A stretch of 64,000 bases of DNA from RPRC01 sp034933285 (GTDB taxonomy: Bacteria > Desulfobacterota > Desulfuromonadia > Geobacterales > Geobacteraceae): NCBI GenBank assembly GCA_034933285.1, contig JAYFNT010000023.1, forward strand, positions 1 to 64,000. Direction: 5' to 3'. The notes under the pieces are model-generated. The model was given only the letters and a program-made list of their open reading frames with translations, was not told the DNA's origin and searched no databases. How positions within the stretch are numbered: the stretch's first letter is position 1; each line of letters opens with the position of its first letter. Shown here piece by piece: positions 51,361-61,183 of the stretch. Position numbers and translations under genes: made by a program.

Positions 51361-52254
51361 CTACTCCGCCGAAGCAGCCTGGCTACGAAGGCCGAGGCTC
51401 GGGCTGTAGTGCCGCTTGAGCCAGCGGCTCAAGCCGTCCAGCCCGGGGAACAGCACCCGTTCGTTCACATTGGCCTGATCCAGCTTGTCACGTATTTCCC
51501 ATTTCAGGGATGCGGGGATGACGATTTTCCTTGCAAGCGCCGGATGGGTTGCCAGCCAGTCGTCCAGCACCATGCTCGAATCAGACATGACCGAACAGAA
51601 GGCAAACTGGTTGACGATACGGTCATCTATGGACGGAGGCTCGAAAAATATGACCACCTTCTCACCCGACTGGGAGTCCAGCGCGTCAAGCTCTTTCAAA
51701 GAATTTATCGCCTCGTTCATGAGATTAAGGGTCATGACGTTCGCGCCTTCCTCCTCAAGCCTGTCCCTCAGGAATTGCGGCAGCAACTCGTGCGCTTTCA
51801 CGTAATTGACCGCCCATATCACGCCGTCCATGTTGAATTTGTCGATATTTGCCGTCGCAAAATGCATCGCGATAAAAGGCGAGTATGTCCAGTCAAGAAT
51901 GCGTGTGGGCAGCCCGAAATGCTGGGCCACGGCCAGCCAGTGCCAGACCGAATCGCGCTCCACGACGGCGCGATGGGCGTACTTCCGGAAATTTCGAAGA
52001 AGATGTCGTTCCAACTTGTCATAATCCCCGCCAAGGCGCATGAGTGTAGTTTCCAACCGATAATTGGCGCACGACAACCCCCGGAATGCAAAGCGGGAGC
52101 GGAAGCGGCCGATCTTCTCGTTCCAGGAATCGGTGAAAAGCTCATGTTGCAGTTCATCCCACGAATGTACCGTAATGATTTCCACTTTTCCGGCTCCTTT
52201 TGCCTGTTTCGCCCCTTTTGCGGGCATTCGGCCCTGCATGCAATTAAAAACCAT
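51361..52254 (-). CDS. FRG-domain protein
   Basis: A protein of 288-297 residues. The FRG motif is in RFAFRGLSCANYRLETTLMR, followed by WLAVAQHFGLPTRILDWTYSPFIAMHFA, the usual FRG core. The N-terminal side has AGKVEIITVHSWDELQHELF. FRG proteins are found scattered in bacteria and phages, sometimes in defence or toxin loci; no toxin or restriction gene is adjacent here. The start is uncertain (52254, or 52227 at MPAKGAK). It is divergent from mtnA. Confidence 0.8.
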   Translation of the reverse strand: MVFNCMQGRMPAKGAKQAKGAGKVEIITVHSWDELQHELFTDSWNEKIGRFRSRFAFRGLSCANYRLETTLMRLGGDYDKLERHLLRNFRKYAHRAVVERDSVWHWLAVAQHFGLPTRILDWTYSPFIAMHFATANIDKFNMDGVIWAVNYVKAHELLPQFLRDRLEEEGANVMTLNLMNEAINSLKELDALDSQSGEKVVIFFEPPSIDDRIVNQFAFCSVMSDSSMVLDDWLATHPALARKIVIPASLKWEIRDKLDQANVNERVLFPGLDGLSRWLKRHYSPSLGLRSQAASAE

Positions 52255-52265
52255 AACCGTTCAGT

Positions 52266-52295
52266 TTGCAAGGTGTCGTGAACATATGGTATGAT
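52266..52295 (+). promoter_or_regulatory. Candidate promoter of mtnA-glnE
   Basis: TTGCAA at 52266-52271, 18-bp spacer, TATGAT at 52290-52295. Motif match only. Confidence 0.4.
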
Positions 52296-52361
52296 AAAAA
52301 ACTTATATACTTTCGAAAACCAGGCCATGCAGGCTCCCGGTTTCCAGTTGGAGCAACCACA

Positions 52362-53402
52362 ATGTCCTTCAGAACCATAGAATGGCGTGACAACAAAGTC
52401 ATCATGATCGACCAGACCCGGCTCCCCGGGGAAGAGGTCTACAACGAATACCGTGACTTCAAGAGCGTGGCCGAGGCAATACGCGGCATGGTCATTCGCG
52501 GCGCCCCCGCCATCGGCGTCGCAGCCGCCATGGGCATCGCACTGGGGGCCGGCGAGATCATAGCCGACACCTATGAATCCTTCTTCCAGCAGCTTTCCAA
52601 CATCTGCGACATCATGGCCGGCACCCGCCCCACAGCGGTGAACCTCTTCTGGGCCATCGATCGCATGAAGCGGGTAGCGGAAGCCAACCGGGACAAGGAC
52701 CTGAACTCGATCCGTGAAATCCTGCGCTGCGAGGCCATCGCCATCGAGGAGGAAGACCTGCGCATCTGCCGCGCCATCGGCGCCAACGGCGCATCCCTGA
52801 TCCGGGAGGGAAGCACGGTCCTGACTCACTGCAACGCCGGAGGACTGGCAACTGCCGGTTACGGCACCGCCTTGGGAGTCATCCGTGCCGCCCATGATCA
52901 GGGCAAGAACATCAGGGTTTTTGCCGACGAAACCCGTCCCTGGCTGCAGGGAGCACGGCTGACAGTCTGGGAACTGATGAAGGACCGTATCCCGGTGACC
53001 TTGATCTCCGACTCCATGGCCGGCTACTTCATGAAGAAGGGAGAGATCAGCTGCTGCGTGGTCGGCGCCGACCGCATAGCCGCCAACGGCGACACCGCCA
53101 ATAAGATCGGCACCTACACCGTGGCCGTGCTGGCGCGGGAAAACAAGATCCCCTTTTACGTGGCGGCGCCCCTTTCCACCTTCGACCTCTCCCTGGAAAC
53201 CGGGGACAGCATCCCAATCGAGGAGCGGCACGCCAGGGAAGTGACCCACTTCTCCGGCCACCAGGTGGCCCCGGAAGGGGTGAAAGTCCGCAACCCTGCC
53301 TTCGATGTCACGCCGGCCCGCTATATCACGGGCATAGTCACTGAAAAGGGCGTACTGACAGGCGACTTTCGTCAGCGGATCAAGGAGCTGCTAGGCAAAT
53401 GA
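52362..53402 (+). CDS. mtnA: Methylthioribose-1-phosphate isomerase
   Basis: A 346-residue aldose-ketose isomerase of the methionine salvage pathway, eIF2B-like fold. Conserved motifs are RGAPAIGVAAAMG, RPTAVNLFWAIDRM, LTHCNAGGLATAGYGTA (catalytic Cys), DETRPWLQGARLT and GADRIAANGDTANKIGTY. Start ATG 52362 (MSFRTIEW) follows GGAG. It overlaps glnE by 4 bp. Confidence 0.93.
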   Translation: MSFRTIEWRDNKVIMIDQTRLPGEEVYNEYRDFKSVAEAIRGMVIRGAPAIGVAAAMGIALGAGEIIADTYESFFQQLSNICDIMAGTRPTAVNLFWAIDRMKRVAEANRDKDLNSIREILRCEAIAIEEEDLRICRAIGANGASLIREGSTVLTHCNAGGLATAGYGTALGVIRAAHDQGKNIRVFADETRPWLQGARLTVWELMKDRIPVTLISDSMAGYFMKKGEISCCVVGADRIAANGDTANKIGTYTVAVLARENKIPFYVAAPLSTFDLSLETGDSIPIEERHAREVTHFSGHQVAPEGVKVRNPAFDVTPARYITGIVTEKGVLTGDFRQRIKELLGK

Positions 53403-56400
53403 CCGACCGTCCCGGTTTCGAGGCCGAGCTTGAGGCGTGCCTCGCACAGGGGGACACCGGTGAAAGCTGCGCCCGTCTGGCGGCGCTCCTGGAATCACTG
53501 GGCTATCTCAACTGTTCCAGTTCTGTCGCCAACCTGCGGTTACTGGCCGGTTTCCTCCCCATCGACCTACTAGCAGTGATCGTCAGGAATTCCCTCCTTG
53601 CCCCTTCACCGGACCAGGCATTGAACGGGCTGGAGCGGATCAGCTCCGCGGTTCCGCCGGAGGAACTTGCCGGCGTCTGCGCACAGCCGCTGCAACGAGC
53701 CCACCTTCTCACCATCTGCGGTTCGTCACCTTTTCTCGCCTCCATCATATGCCGCTACCCTGAGTACTTCCGGGGCCTGTTCCTGGAGGACCGGATAAAC
53801 ACCGCCGGGGCCTTCCATGAAAAACTCGCCATGCTGCGCTCCGCCTGCGCCGACGTAACCGACTTCAAAGCCCTCCTTCCCATCCTGCGGCGCTTCAAAT
53901 ACAGCGAGATACTCCGGATAGCGGCACGGGATCTTGCTGGCCTTGCCTCGCTTGAAGACACCACCGGCGAACTCTCGGACCTGGCAGCCGCCTCCCTTGA
54001 GGCCGCACGCCAGTCCTGCCTGCACATCCTGATCAGGGAACACGGCCGGCCCCTGATGCACACCTCGTCGGGTGAAACGGAAGCGGAGTTTCTCGTCCTT
54101 GGCATGGGCAAGCTGGGGGGGAGGGAACTGAATTTCTCTTCCGATATCGATCTCGTATATTTTTACTCTTCAGACGAGGGAGAAACTGAAGGCATAACCC
54201 TGCCGGACGGCATGATCCGCGGCAGGATATCACTCCACTCCTTTTTCGCTAAACTGGCGGAAATGGTCACCAAGGCCCTGTCCCAGGTAACCGAAGACGG
54301 TTTCGTTTTCAGGGTGGACCTGGGGCTGCGGCCCGAGGGGAAAAGCGGGGACCTGGCCCTGTCCCTGAGGTCCGCGGAGGTGTACTACGAAGCCTGGGGC
54401 CAATCCTGGGAACGCTCGGCCATGCTGAAAGCCTGGCCGGTCGCCGGCTCAATGGTCCTGGGTGAACAGTTCCTGCGCATGATCGAACCGTTTGTCTACC
54501 GCAAATACCTTGACTATACACTCGTTGAAGACATGATGGCCATGAAGAAGAAGATCGACCTCTCACTGGCCAGGGAGAAGGGAGGAGAAACAAACATCAA
54601 GCTGGGCCGCGGCGGCATCCGGGAAATCGAATTCTTCATCCAGGCACTGCAGCTGGTCTTTGCCGGGAAAAACCCCGCGCTCCGGGTGAGGAATTCTCTC
54701 CAGGCCCTGCAGGCGCTTCGCGACTCCCACATCATCAGCGGGGAAGACTGCGATTCCCTGAGTTACGCTTACCGCTTCCTCCGCATGGTTGAACACCGCA
54801 TACAGGTGGTTCAGGAGCGCCAGACTCACAGCCTTCCTGCAAGCGAGGAGGAAATGCTCGCCCTGGCCCGCCGCTGCGGGTACCTGGAAGCGGCCGGCCT
54901 CCGAAATTTCCGCGAAACCCTCGAGTTCCACCGGTCGAAAGTGTCGGAAATCTACGGCGGCCTGTTCCTTTCCCGGGACAAGAGGCTGAAGGAGGACATC
55001 AGCCCAGAGACCTACTTCTTCTTCGATGCAGGCGCGGACCCGGACCTGGTCAAGGACATGCTGGCGGAACGGCACTTCGAAGACGTTGATGCTGCCTATG
55101 AAAATCTCGTCATCCTGAGGGACGGAACACCCCGAATAAGGCTTTCCCAGCGAGGCCAGCGCCTGCGTGAAGCGATAGTCCCGCTCATGTTGCAGGAAAT
55201 CATCACCTCCCCCGACCCGGACATGGCCCTGGCCAACAGCGAGAGCTTTCTCCATTCAGTGGGCCAGAGGGCCAGCTTCTATGCCCTCCTTGCCGAAAAC
55301 CGCGAAATCCTGAAGCTCTTGGTATCCCTGTTCGGCATGAGCAAGTTTCTCTCCAAAATATTCATCCAGAATCCGGAACTGCTGGACAATATGGTGTCTC
55401 GTACATTGCCCGCCTTGAAGGAGCTTTCCGATGCCAAGGGCGAGCTGGACTCGCTGCTCGCGAACGCGGAAGACTTCGAAGAGAGCCTGGATATCCTTCG
55501 CAGATACCGGAATGAGGAATTCGTGCGTATCGGCATGCAGGACATCTTCGGAGAGATCAACCAGGCGGAGATTGCCGGTCAGCTGACCAACCTGGCCGAG
55601 ACATGCCTGGATGCCGCCTGTGGTCTCGCTGTCAGGGAGCTGTCCCGGTTCGGAACCCCGATCTGGGTCGACCCGGAAGGGGTCGACCGACCGGCAAGCC
55701 TCGCCATTCTCGGTATGGGAAAACTGGGCGGCAAGGAGCTGAACTACCATTCCGACCTGGACATAATCTATGTCTATGACTTCCAGGGAATGACCAATGG
55801 CGAAAAAAAGATTTCCAACCACGAATACTTCGCCAAGCTCGGGCAGAAGATCATCTCGATCCTCACCACCCCCACCCGTGAAGGTTATGTCTACAAGATC
55901 GACACCCGGCTGCGCCCCTCGGGAAACGCCGGGCCGCTGGTCACATCGCTGGAATCGTTCCGGAGCTATCACAGGAACGAGGCGCTGATATGGGAACGGC
56001 AGGCACTGACCAAGGCAAGGGTGGTCATGGGGGAAAGCCCCTTGAAGGATGACATCGAAGGGATCATCCGGGAAACGGTTTATGGTCGGAGCGCCGGCGA
56101 AGAGGTGCGCAGGGAAATTCACCGCCTGAGGAAACGAATGGAGACCGAACTGGCCAGGGAGTCGCTGGGAAGCTATAATATCAAGACCGGCCGCGGCGGC
56201 ATGGTGGACGTGGAGTTCGTCGTTCAATACCTGCAGTTGAAGCACGGGATGGACTACCCGGAAATTCGCGGTTTTTCCACACTTGAGGCCCTGGAGGCCA
56301 TACGCGACCACTCCCTGGTCACAAAGAGCGACTTCGCCACCCTTCATGACGGTTACGTCTTCCTGCGTCACCTGGAAAACCGGCTGCGGATCATCCACGA

Positions 56401-56578
56401 CTATTCCATGAACGACCTGGGCGGTTCCAAGGCCTACTTGAACAAGCTTGCCCGGCGTCTCGGCTATGATGAGAAGCTCCACAACCCGGGCGAAGCGCTG
56501 ATGAGCGACTACGAAAGAATCACGACAGCCATTCGGGACGTTTACGACCGAATCCTGGGAACGGAAAAACCTGCCTGA
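53399..56578 (+). CDS. glnE: Bifunctional glutamine synthetase adenylyltransferase/removase
   Basis: A 1059-residue enzyme that adenylylates and deadenylylates glutamine synthetase in response to PII. Two nucleotidyltransferase domains are seen, one with LGMGKLGGRELNFSSDIDL near residue 235 and one with ILGMGKLGGKELNYHSDLDI near residue 770. They are separated by a helical linker, as in E. coli. ATGA overlap with mtnA shows coupled translation. It supports nitrogen control together with gltB in this segment. Confidence 0.94.
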   Translation: MTDRPGFEAELEACLAQGDTGESCARLAALLESLGYLNCSSSVANLRLLAGFLPIDLLAVIVRNSLLAPSPDQALNGLERISSAVPPEELAGVCAQPLQRAHLLTICGSSPFLASIICRYPEYFRGLFLEDRINTAGAFHEKLAMLRSACADVTDFKALLPILRRFKYSEILRIAARDLAGLASLEDTTGELSDLAAASLEAARQSCLHILIREHGRPLMHTSSGETEAEFLVLGMGKLGGRELNFSSDIDLVYFYSSDEGETEGITLPDGMIRGRISLHSFFAKLAEMVTKALSQVTEDGFVFRVDLGLRPEGKSGDLALSLRSAEVYYEAWGQSWERSAMLKAWPVAGSMVLGEQFLRMIEPFVYRKYLDYTLVEDMMAMKKKIDLSLAREKGGETNIKLGRGGIREIEFFIQALQLVFAGKNPALRVRNSLQALQALRDSHIISGEDCDSLSYAYRFLRMVEHRIQVVQERQTHSLPASEEEMLALARRCGYLEAAGLRNFRETLEFHRSKVSEIYGGLFLSRDKRLKEDISPETYFFFDAGADPDLVKDMLAERHFEDVDAAYENLVILRDGTPRIRLSQRGQRLREAIVPLMLQEIITSPDPDMALANSESFLHSVGQRASFYALLAENREILKLLVSLFGMSKFLSKIFIQNPELLDNMVSRTLPALKELSDAKGELDSLLANAEDFEESLDILRRYRNEEFVRIGMQDIFGEINQAEIAGQLTNLAETCLDAACGLAVRELSRFGTPIWVDPEGVDRPASLAILGMGKLGGKELNYHSDLDIIYVYDFQGMTNGEKKISNHEYFAKLGQKIISILTTPTREGYVYKIDTRLRPSGNAGPLVTSLESFRSYHRNEALIWERQALTKARVVMGESPLKDDIEGIIRETVYGRSAGEEVRREIHRLRKRMETELARESLGSYNIKTGRGGMVDVEFVVQYLQLKHGMDYPEIRGFSTLEALEAIRDHSLVTKSDFATLHDGYVFLRHLENRLRIIHDYSMNDLGGSKAYLNKLARRLGYDEKLHNPGEALMSDYERITTAIRDVYDRILGTEKPA

Positions 56579-56626
56579 ACCCTGCTCGGCGCCTTCCCGG
56601 TTTTACGATAACAAGGAGTTCATACC

Positions 56627-58642
56627 ATGGAAAACCGAATCGACCAACTGTGCATCAATACCATCCGCACCCTGGCAATGGATGCCGTGCAAAAGGCAAA
56701 CTCGGGCCATCCGGGCGCTCCGATGGGACTTGCTTCCATCGGCTACATCCTCTGGACCCGTTTCCTGCGCCACAACCCGGGAAATCCGCGCTGGTTCGAC
56801 CGGGACCGGTTCATCCTCTCCAACGGTCATGCCTCCATGCTCCAGTATGCCCTGCTCCATCTCACGGGCTATGACCTGTCGCTGGACGATCTGAAAAATT
56901 TCCGCCAGTGGGGGAGCAAGACACCGGGCCACCCCGAGTATGGCCACACCCCGGGTGTGGAAACCACCACCGGGCCGCTGGGCCAGGGATTCATGAACGG
57001 TGTCGGCATGGCCATGGCGGAAGCCCATCTGGCTGCCGTCTTCAACCGCGAAGGCCACGAAATAATCGACCACCATACCTACGTCTTCTGTGGCGACGGC
57101 GACCTGATGGAAGGAGCGTCCCACGAGGCAGCCTCCCTGGCCGGGCACCTGGGCCTGGGCAAGCTCATCTGCATCTTCGACGACAACCGCATCACCATCG
57201 AAGGGAGCACCACCCTGTCCTGCTCCGATGACGCGGCCCAGCGTTTCCAGGCCTATGGCTGGCACGTGCAAGACCTTGGGGACAGTGCGGAAGACCTGGA
57301 TGCCCTTGCAGGCGCCTTTGACGTTGCCCGCGAGGAGCGGGAACGGCCTTCCCTCATCATTGTCCGCGCCCACATCGGTTTCGGCGCTCCCCACCGCCAG
57401 GATACCTCTTCGGCCCATGGCGAGCCACTCGGGGAGGAGGAAATCCGCCTGACCAAACGGTTTTACGGCTGGCCCGAAGACGAGACGTTTTTTGTCCCAG
57501 CCGAAGCGTCGGCGCACATGGGGCGCGCATTGGAGAACGGGAAGGAACTGGAGGAAGAGTGGGAGCGGCGCTTCCAGGCATACCGCCAGGCTCATCCCGG
57601 CCTGGCAGAATATTTCCTCTCTGCACTCAACGGCACGCTTCCCGACGGCTGGGCCGAGAATATCCCCTTATTCCCGTCGGAGAAGGCCATTGCAACCCGC
57701 GCCGCCGCAGGAACAGTACTCAACGCGCTGGCCGGGAAAATCCCCTGGCTGGCCGGCGGAAGCGCCGACCTCTCCCCGTCCACCAAGACCCTCATATCCG
57801 GCAGCGGCTATTTCTCAAGGGATAATCACGGAGGGAGAAACTTTGCCTGGGGCATCCGGGAACACGCCATGTGCGCCTGCGCTTCGGGCATGGCACTCCA
57901 TGGCGGGATACGTCCCTTTACCGCCACGTTTTTCGTCTTCACCGACTACGCCCGGCCGGCGATACGCCTGGCTGCCCTCATGGGGCTCCCGGTGATCTAC
58001 GTCATGACCCACGACTCCATCGGCGTGGGCGAAGACGGCCCCACCCATCAGCCAGTCGAGCACCTGGCGTCCCTGCGCGCCATGCCCAACCTGTGCATCA
58101 TCCGCCCTGCTGACGCCAACGAAACGGCCTTTGCCTGGAGAGCGGCACTGGAACGCACCACCGGCCCGACCCTGCTGGTGCTCACCCGACAGAACCTGCC
58201 GGTTTTCGACAGAAGCGTTTTTGCCCCGGCAGAAGGAGTGCTCAAAGGGGGTTACATAATATCGCGGGAAAAAGGCCCGCAATCCGACGTGATCCTCATG
58301 GCCACCGGTTCCGAGCTGCAACTGGCCATGTCGGCGCAAAACGCTCTGGCAGCCGGCAATATCGCCGCACGGGTGGTTAGCATGCCCAGCTGGGAGCTGT
58401 TCCGGGAACAACCGCAGGAGTACCGGGACCAGGTTCTTCCTCCGGCTGTCACGGCGCGCCTGGCCATAGAGGCAGGTGCATCCATGGGATGGCGGGAATG
58501 GGTGGGCGACCGCGGCAGGGTCATCGCCCTCGACCGGTTCGGCGCCAGCGCCCCGGCAGGGGAGCTGTTCAAGCGGTTCGGTTTCACCGTGGAGAACGTT
58601 GTGACAACGGCGCGGGAGTTGGTGAGAACAGCTGGTGGCTAG
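56627..58642 (+). CDS. tkt: Transketolase
   Basis: A 671-residue thiamine-diphosphate enzyme of the pentose phosphate pathway. QKANSGHPGAPMGLASIGYI, the ThDP motif CGDGDLMEGASHEAASLAGH...FDDNRITIEG, and WGIREHAMCACASGMALHGG with HDSIGVGEDGPTHQPVEHL are typical. Start ATG 56627 follows AAGGAG. The last three codons lie in a GCTGGT-rich tandem repeat. Confidence 0.95.
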   Translation: MENRIDQLCINTIRTLAMDAVQKANSGHPGAPMGLASIGYILWTRFLRHNPGNPRWFDRDRFILSNGHASMLQYALLHLTGYDLSLDDLKNFRQWGSKTPGHPEYGHTPGVETTTGPLGQGFMNGVGMAMAEAHLAAVFNREGHEIIDHHTYVFCGDGDLMEGASHEAASLAGHLGLGKLICIFDDNRITIEGSTTLSCSDDAAQRFQAYGWHVQDLGDSAEDLDALAGAFDVAREERERPSLIIVRAHIGFGAPHRQDTSSAHGEPLGEEEIRLTKRFYGWPEDETFFVPAEASAHMGRALENGKELEEEWERRFQAYRQAHPGLAEYFLSALNGTLPDGWAENIPLFPSEKAIATRAAAGTVLNALAGKIPWLAGGSADLSPSTKTLISGSGYFSRDNHGGRNFAWGIREHAMCACASGMALHGGIRPFTATFFVFTDYARPAIRLAALMGLPVIYVMTHDSIGVGEDGPTHQPVEHLASLRAMPNLCIIRPADANETAFAWRAALERTTGPTLLVLTRQNLPVFDRSVFAPAEGVLKGGYIISREKGPQSDVILMATGSELQLAMSAQNALAAGNIAARVVSMPSWELFREQPQEYRDQVLPPAVTARLAIEAGASMGWREWVGDRGRVIALDRFGASAPAGELFKRFGFTVENVVTTARELVRTAGG

Positions 58643-58728
58643 TAGCTGGTGGCTGGTAGCTGGTGGCTGGTAGCTGGTAGCTGGAAAAGATACTAAATAC
58701 TAGCAACTAGCAACTAGCAACTAGCAAC
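58631..58728. repeat. Two short tandem repeats with inverse relation
   Basis: GGCTGGTAGCTGGT-type units fill 58631-58684, beginning inside the last codons of tkt. AGCAACT units run four times in 58699-58728. The second block is roughly the reverse complement of the first (CTAGTTGCT vs CTAGTAGCTGG), so it can fold into a long imperfect hairpin. Possible terminator-like or slippage-derived sequence. Confidence 0.6.
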
Positions 58729-58740
58729 GGATTATAAACC

Positions 58741-59313
58741 ATGACCCTGGAAAAATACCACGAAAAACGCGACTTCTCATGCACCCCGGAACCGGCGGGT
58801 GACGCGGGATCCACTCCATCTGCTGGTGAAAGCCCTCTCCGCTTCATCATCCAGAAGCACCATGCCCGCACCCTGCACTACGACCTCCGCCTGGAGTATG
58901 ACGGCGCCCTGAAGAGCTGGGCGGTCCCCAAGGGGCCCAGCCTGGACCCGGCCGAGAAGCGGCTTGCGGTTGAAGTGGAAGATCACCCGCTGGAGTACGG
59001 CGATTTCGAAGGGAGCATCCCGGAAGGTGAGTATGGCGCAGGGAAAGTCATCGTCTGGGACCGGGGAATATTCGAACCGGCCGGCGAGGGGGAAACGTTC
59101 GGCGAAATGATCGGCAAAGGGGTAGCCAAGATCAGGCTTTCCGGAGAAAAGCTCCGGGGAAGATACGCGCTGGTGCGGACCCGTTGGGGAGGTAAGGCGG
59201 CCAACTGGCTGCTCATCAAGGAGAAGGACGAGCATGCCCGGCCGGGGTACGATGTAACCGCCGAAGAGCCCTTGTCCGTGCTCTCGGGGCGGGATGTGGA
59301 CGAAGTAGATTAG
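58741..59313 (+). CDS. LigD-type 3'-phosphoesterase domain protein
   Basis: A 190-residue stand-alone phosphoesterase domain of the bacterial non-homologous end-joining ligase D. Conserved active-site motifs are IQKHHARTLHYDLRLEYDG (His and Asp ligands), LKSWAVPKGPSLDP and LEYGDFEGSIPEGEYGAG. It removes 3' ribonucleotides or phosphates at DNA ends. No polymerase, ligase or Ku gene is adjacent. The ribosome site is weak. Confidence 0.9.
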   Translation: MTLEKYHEKRDFSCTPEPAGDAGSTPSAGESPLRFIIQKHHARTLHYDLRLEYDGALKSWAVPKGPSLDPAEKRLAVEVEDHPLEYGDFEGSIPEGEYGAGKVIVWDRGIFEPAGEGETFGEMIGKGVAKIRLSGEKLRGRYALVRTRWGGKAANWLLIKEKDEHARPGYDVTAEEPLSVLSGRDVDEVD

Positions 59314-59344
59314 GAGTGTTACGTTTTACCCTGGCAGGGAAACT

Positions 59345-60541
59345 ATGAACAGCTTCCATTCCAATATCGCCAAACTCTACGCCTTCGCTTTCCTGCAGCG
59401 GACCCTGTTCCCCATGGCGATCATCACCCTGTTCTGGAAAGACCATATCGGCCTGAGCCTGTCCCAGATCATGCTTCTCCAGAGCATATTTTCCGCCGCC
59501 TCGGTCCTCCTGGAATACCCGTCAGGTTACATAAGCGACCGCCTCGGTTACCGCACCGCCCTCACCATCGCCACCGTTCTGGGTACGGCCGGCTGGGGGT
59601 TCTACACCATGGCCGACTCCTTCGCCGACGTGCTGGTTGCCGAGATACTCCTGGGAATTTCCCTCTCCTTCATCAGCGGCTCCGACAGCGCTCTCCTGTT
59701 CGAGACATTGAAAGAGGAAAAAGCGGAAGGGATCTATGCCCGAATCGAAGGGCGAATGGACGGTTTCTCCCAGACCGGAGAAGCCCTGGGCGCCCTGTTT
59801 GCCGGCCTCATGTACGCAGCCGCGCCCTTGTTGCCTTTTTTCCTCCAGGTGGGAGTATGGGTTCTGGCGTTTTCCGTGGTCCGCACCATGAAGGAGCCTC
59901 CCCGGGATGCCCCCATCAAGGCCCGCTCCCACCTGGCCGAAGCCCTGAGGGTGACCCGCTACGCCTTCCTGGAGAACCGTCGCCTTCGGGCAACCATTCT
60001 GCTCAATACAGTCCTGGGAATCGCCTCGTTCTATCCTGTCTGGCTGATACAGCCGTACATGCAGCAGCACGGCGTTCCCCTCGGCTGGTTCGGTCCGGCC
60101 TGGACCGGCGCAAACCTGACCGTGGCGATCTTCGCCCTGGCCAGTCACCGGACCCACTCCACTCTGGGAGACCGCAACAGCATTATCCTCTTCTGCATCA
60201 TGATCCTGGCAGGCTATTTCGGCCTCGGCCTCGTCGGCGGGACCTTCGGCTTCCTGTTCTACTATCTCCTCACCGCAATGCGCGGGCTGCGGGGCCCCAT
60301 ATTCCTCTATTACACCCAGGTCGAAACCCCCTCCGCCAACCGGGCCAGCATCCTCTCCCTCCAGTCGCTCGCGTTCCGCCTCATGTTCATCGCCACCGGC
60401 CCCCTGGTGGGCAAACTGGCCGACAAGGTGGGCGTGCAGGTGGCATTCTATTACCTGCTCTACGCGTTCATGATCACCCTGCCGCCGCTTGTCTGGCTTT
60501 TCTTCAGGAATAACCAGCGCGGCATTGAAGCTGACGCCTGA
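59345..60541 (+). CDS. Major facilitator superfamily transporter
   Basis: A 398-residue membrane protein with about 12 hydrophobic helices. The loop after helix 2 has SGYISDRLGYRTALTIA, the MFS-A type motif. Substrate cannot be inferred. Start ATG 59345 follows CAGGGA. Close to the preceding ligD-type gene but probably independent in role. Confidence 0.88.
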   Translation: MNSFHSNIAKLYAFAFLQRTLFPMAIITLFWKDHIGLSLSQIMLLQSIFSAASVLLEYPSGYISDRLGYRTALTIATVLGTAGWGFYTMADSFADVLVAEILLGISLSFISGSDSALLFETLKEEKAEGIYARIEGRMDGFSQTGEALGALFAGLMYAAAPLLPFFLQVGVWVLAFSVVRTMKEPPRDAPIKARSHLAEALRVTRYAFLENRRLRATILLNTVLGIASFYPVWLIQPYMQQHGVPLGWFGPAWTGANLTVAIFALASHRTHSTLGDRNSIILFCIMILAGYFGLGLVGGTFGFLFYYLLTAMRGLRGPIFLYYTQVETPSANRASILSLQSLAFRLMFIATGPLVGKLADKVGVQVAFYYLLYAFMITLPPLVWLFFRNNQRGIEADA

Positions 60542-60624
60542 GCATCCGCTTTCCGTCTCATCACGGGAACAGAAACTAGCGACAGCATAATTTCCCGGGA
60601 TCAGAAGGAATCAGATTAGAAATA

Positions 60625-60654
60625 TTGACAGGCATCTTTACAATACGGTAATAA
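60625..60654 (+). promoter_or_regulatory. Promoter of RNA unit B
   Basis: TTGACA at 60625-60630, 18-bp spacer, TAATAA at 60649-60654, same spacing and flanks as unit A. Confidence 0.65.
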
Positions 60655-60776
60655 AACCTGACTCATGGTGATTCATGAATCGACATTCCGGAGGGATGTG
60701 GTAATGTGCGCCACTGGAGTAATTGGTTTCTAAAAAGGCTGCTTTTGTCAGCAATTGGCTGATTGAGCGGCCTTTC
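60655..60776 (+). ncRNA. Promoter-RNA-terminator unit, copy B (unidentified)
   Basis: Shares with copy A the 5' block GGTAATAAAACCTGACTCAT, then GGAGG, TGGTAAT and GCGC-ACTGGAG. A terminator GGCTGCT/AGCGGCC (one U-G pair instead of copy A's C-G) follows at 60737-60772. The inner hairpin sequence differs but still pairs (ACATTCC/GGATGT). The frameshifted gene at 60812 follows 36 nt later. Confidence 0.6.
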
Positions 60777-60811
60777 TTTGTGGGCACGGGACCGCCTTTC
60801 AAGAGGTTTCC

Positions 60812-61161
60812 ATGTTCAAGGATATGAAGGCATATGCCCACCTGAAGCCCGGGCAGAAAGGGACTCTCAGGTTGGTCGAAAAGTACGGTGCGCTTCTTTG
60901 CGTACGATACCGTTACGATGCCAGGCGCAGGATGCGGCTGAAAACGGTGGAAATTATCGTTAAGGAAAAGGCGGGCAGCCATCGTTTCCCCTTCCGGAAT
61001 GACGATATTGTTTCCGTGATGGTCCCTTATGCCGAAAAAACCTGCGTGATCAGCTCAAAGCTGCGGGAGGCAGGTGGGACCCTGGCGCAAAGATCTGGAG
61101 GGTGCGTTACGGCTCGATTCGCACTATGGCGGAAGTGGTTGAGAGAATCGTACGGGAATGA
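60812..61161 (+). pseudogene. Frameshifted gene of an unknown small protein family
   Basis: Starts MFKDMKAYAHLKPGQKGTLR in one frame and is intact to PYAEKT (about 61040). There the frame changes: from 61043 the next frame reads LRDQLKAAGGRWDPGAKIWR to a TGA at 61159-61161. The change lies at GAAAAAACCTG, consistent with loss of one C or gain of one A. The motif AGGRWDPxxKxW resembles DUF5710-like segments. It may be a true pseudogene or a sequencing error. Confidence 0.7.
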
Positions 61162-61183
61162 GATTGATGAGGCAGGAAGAGTT

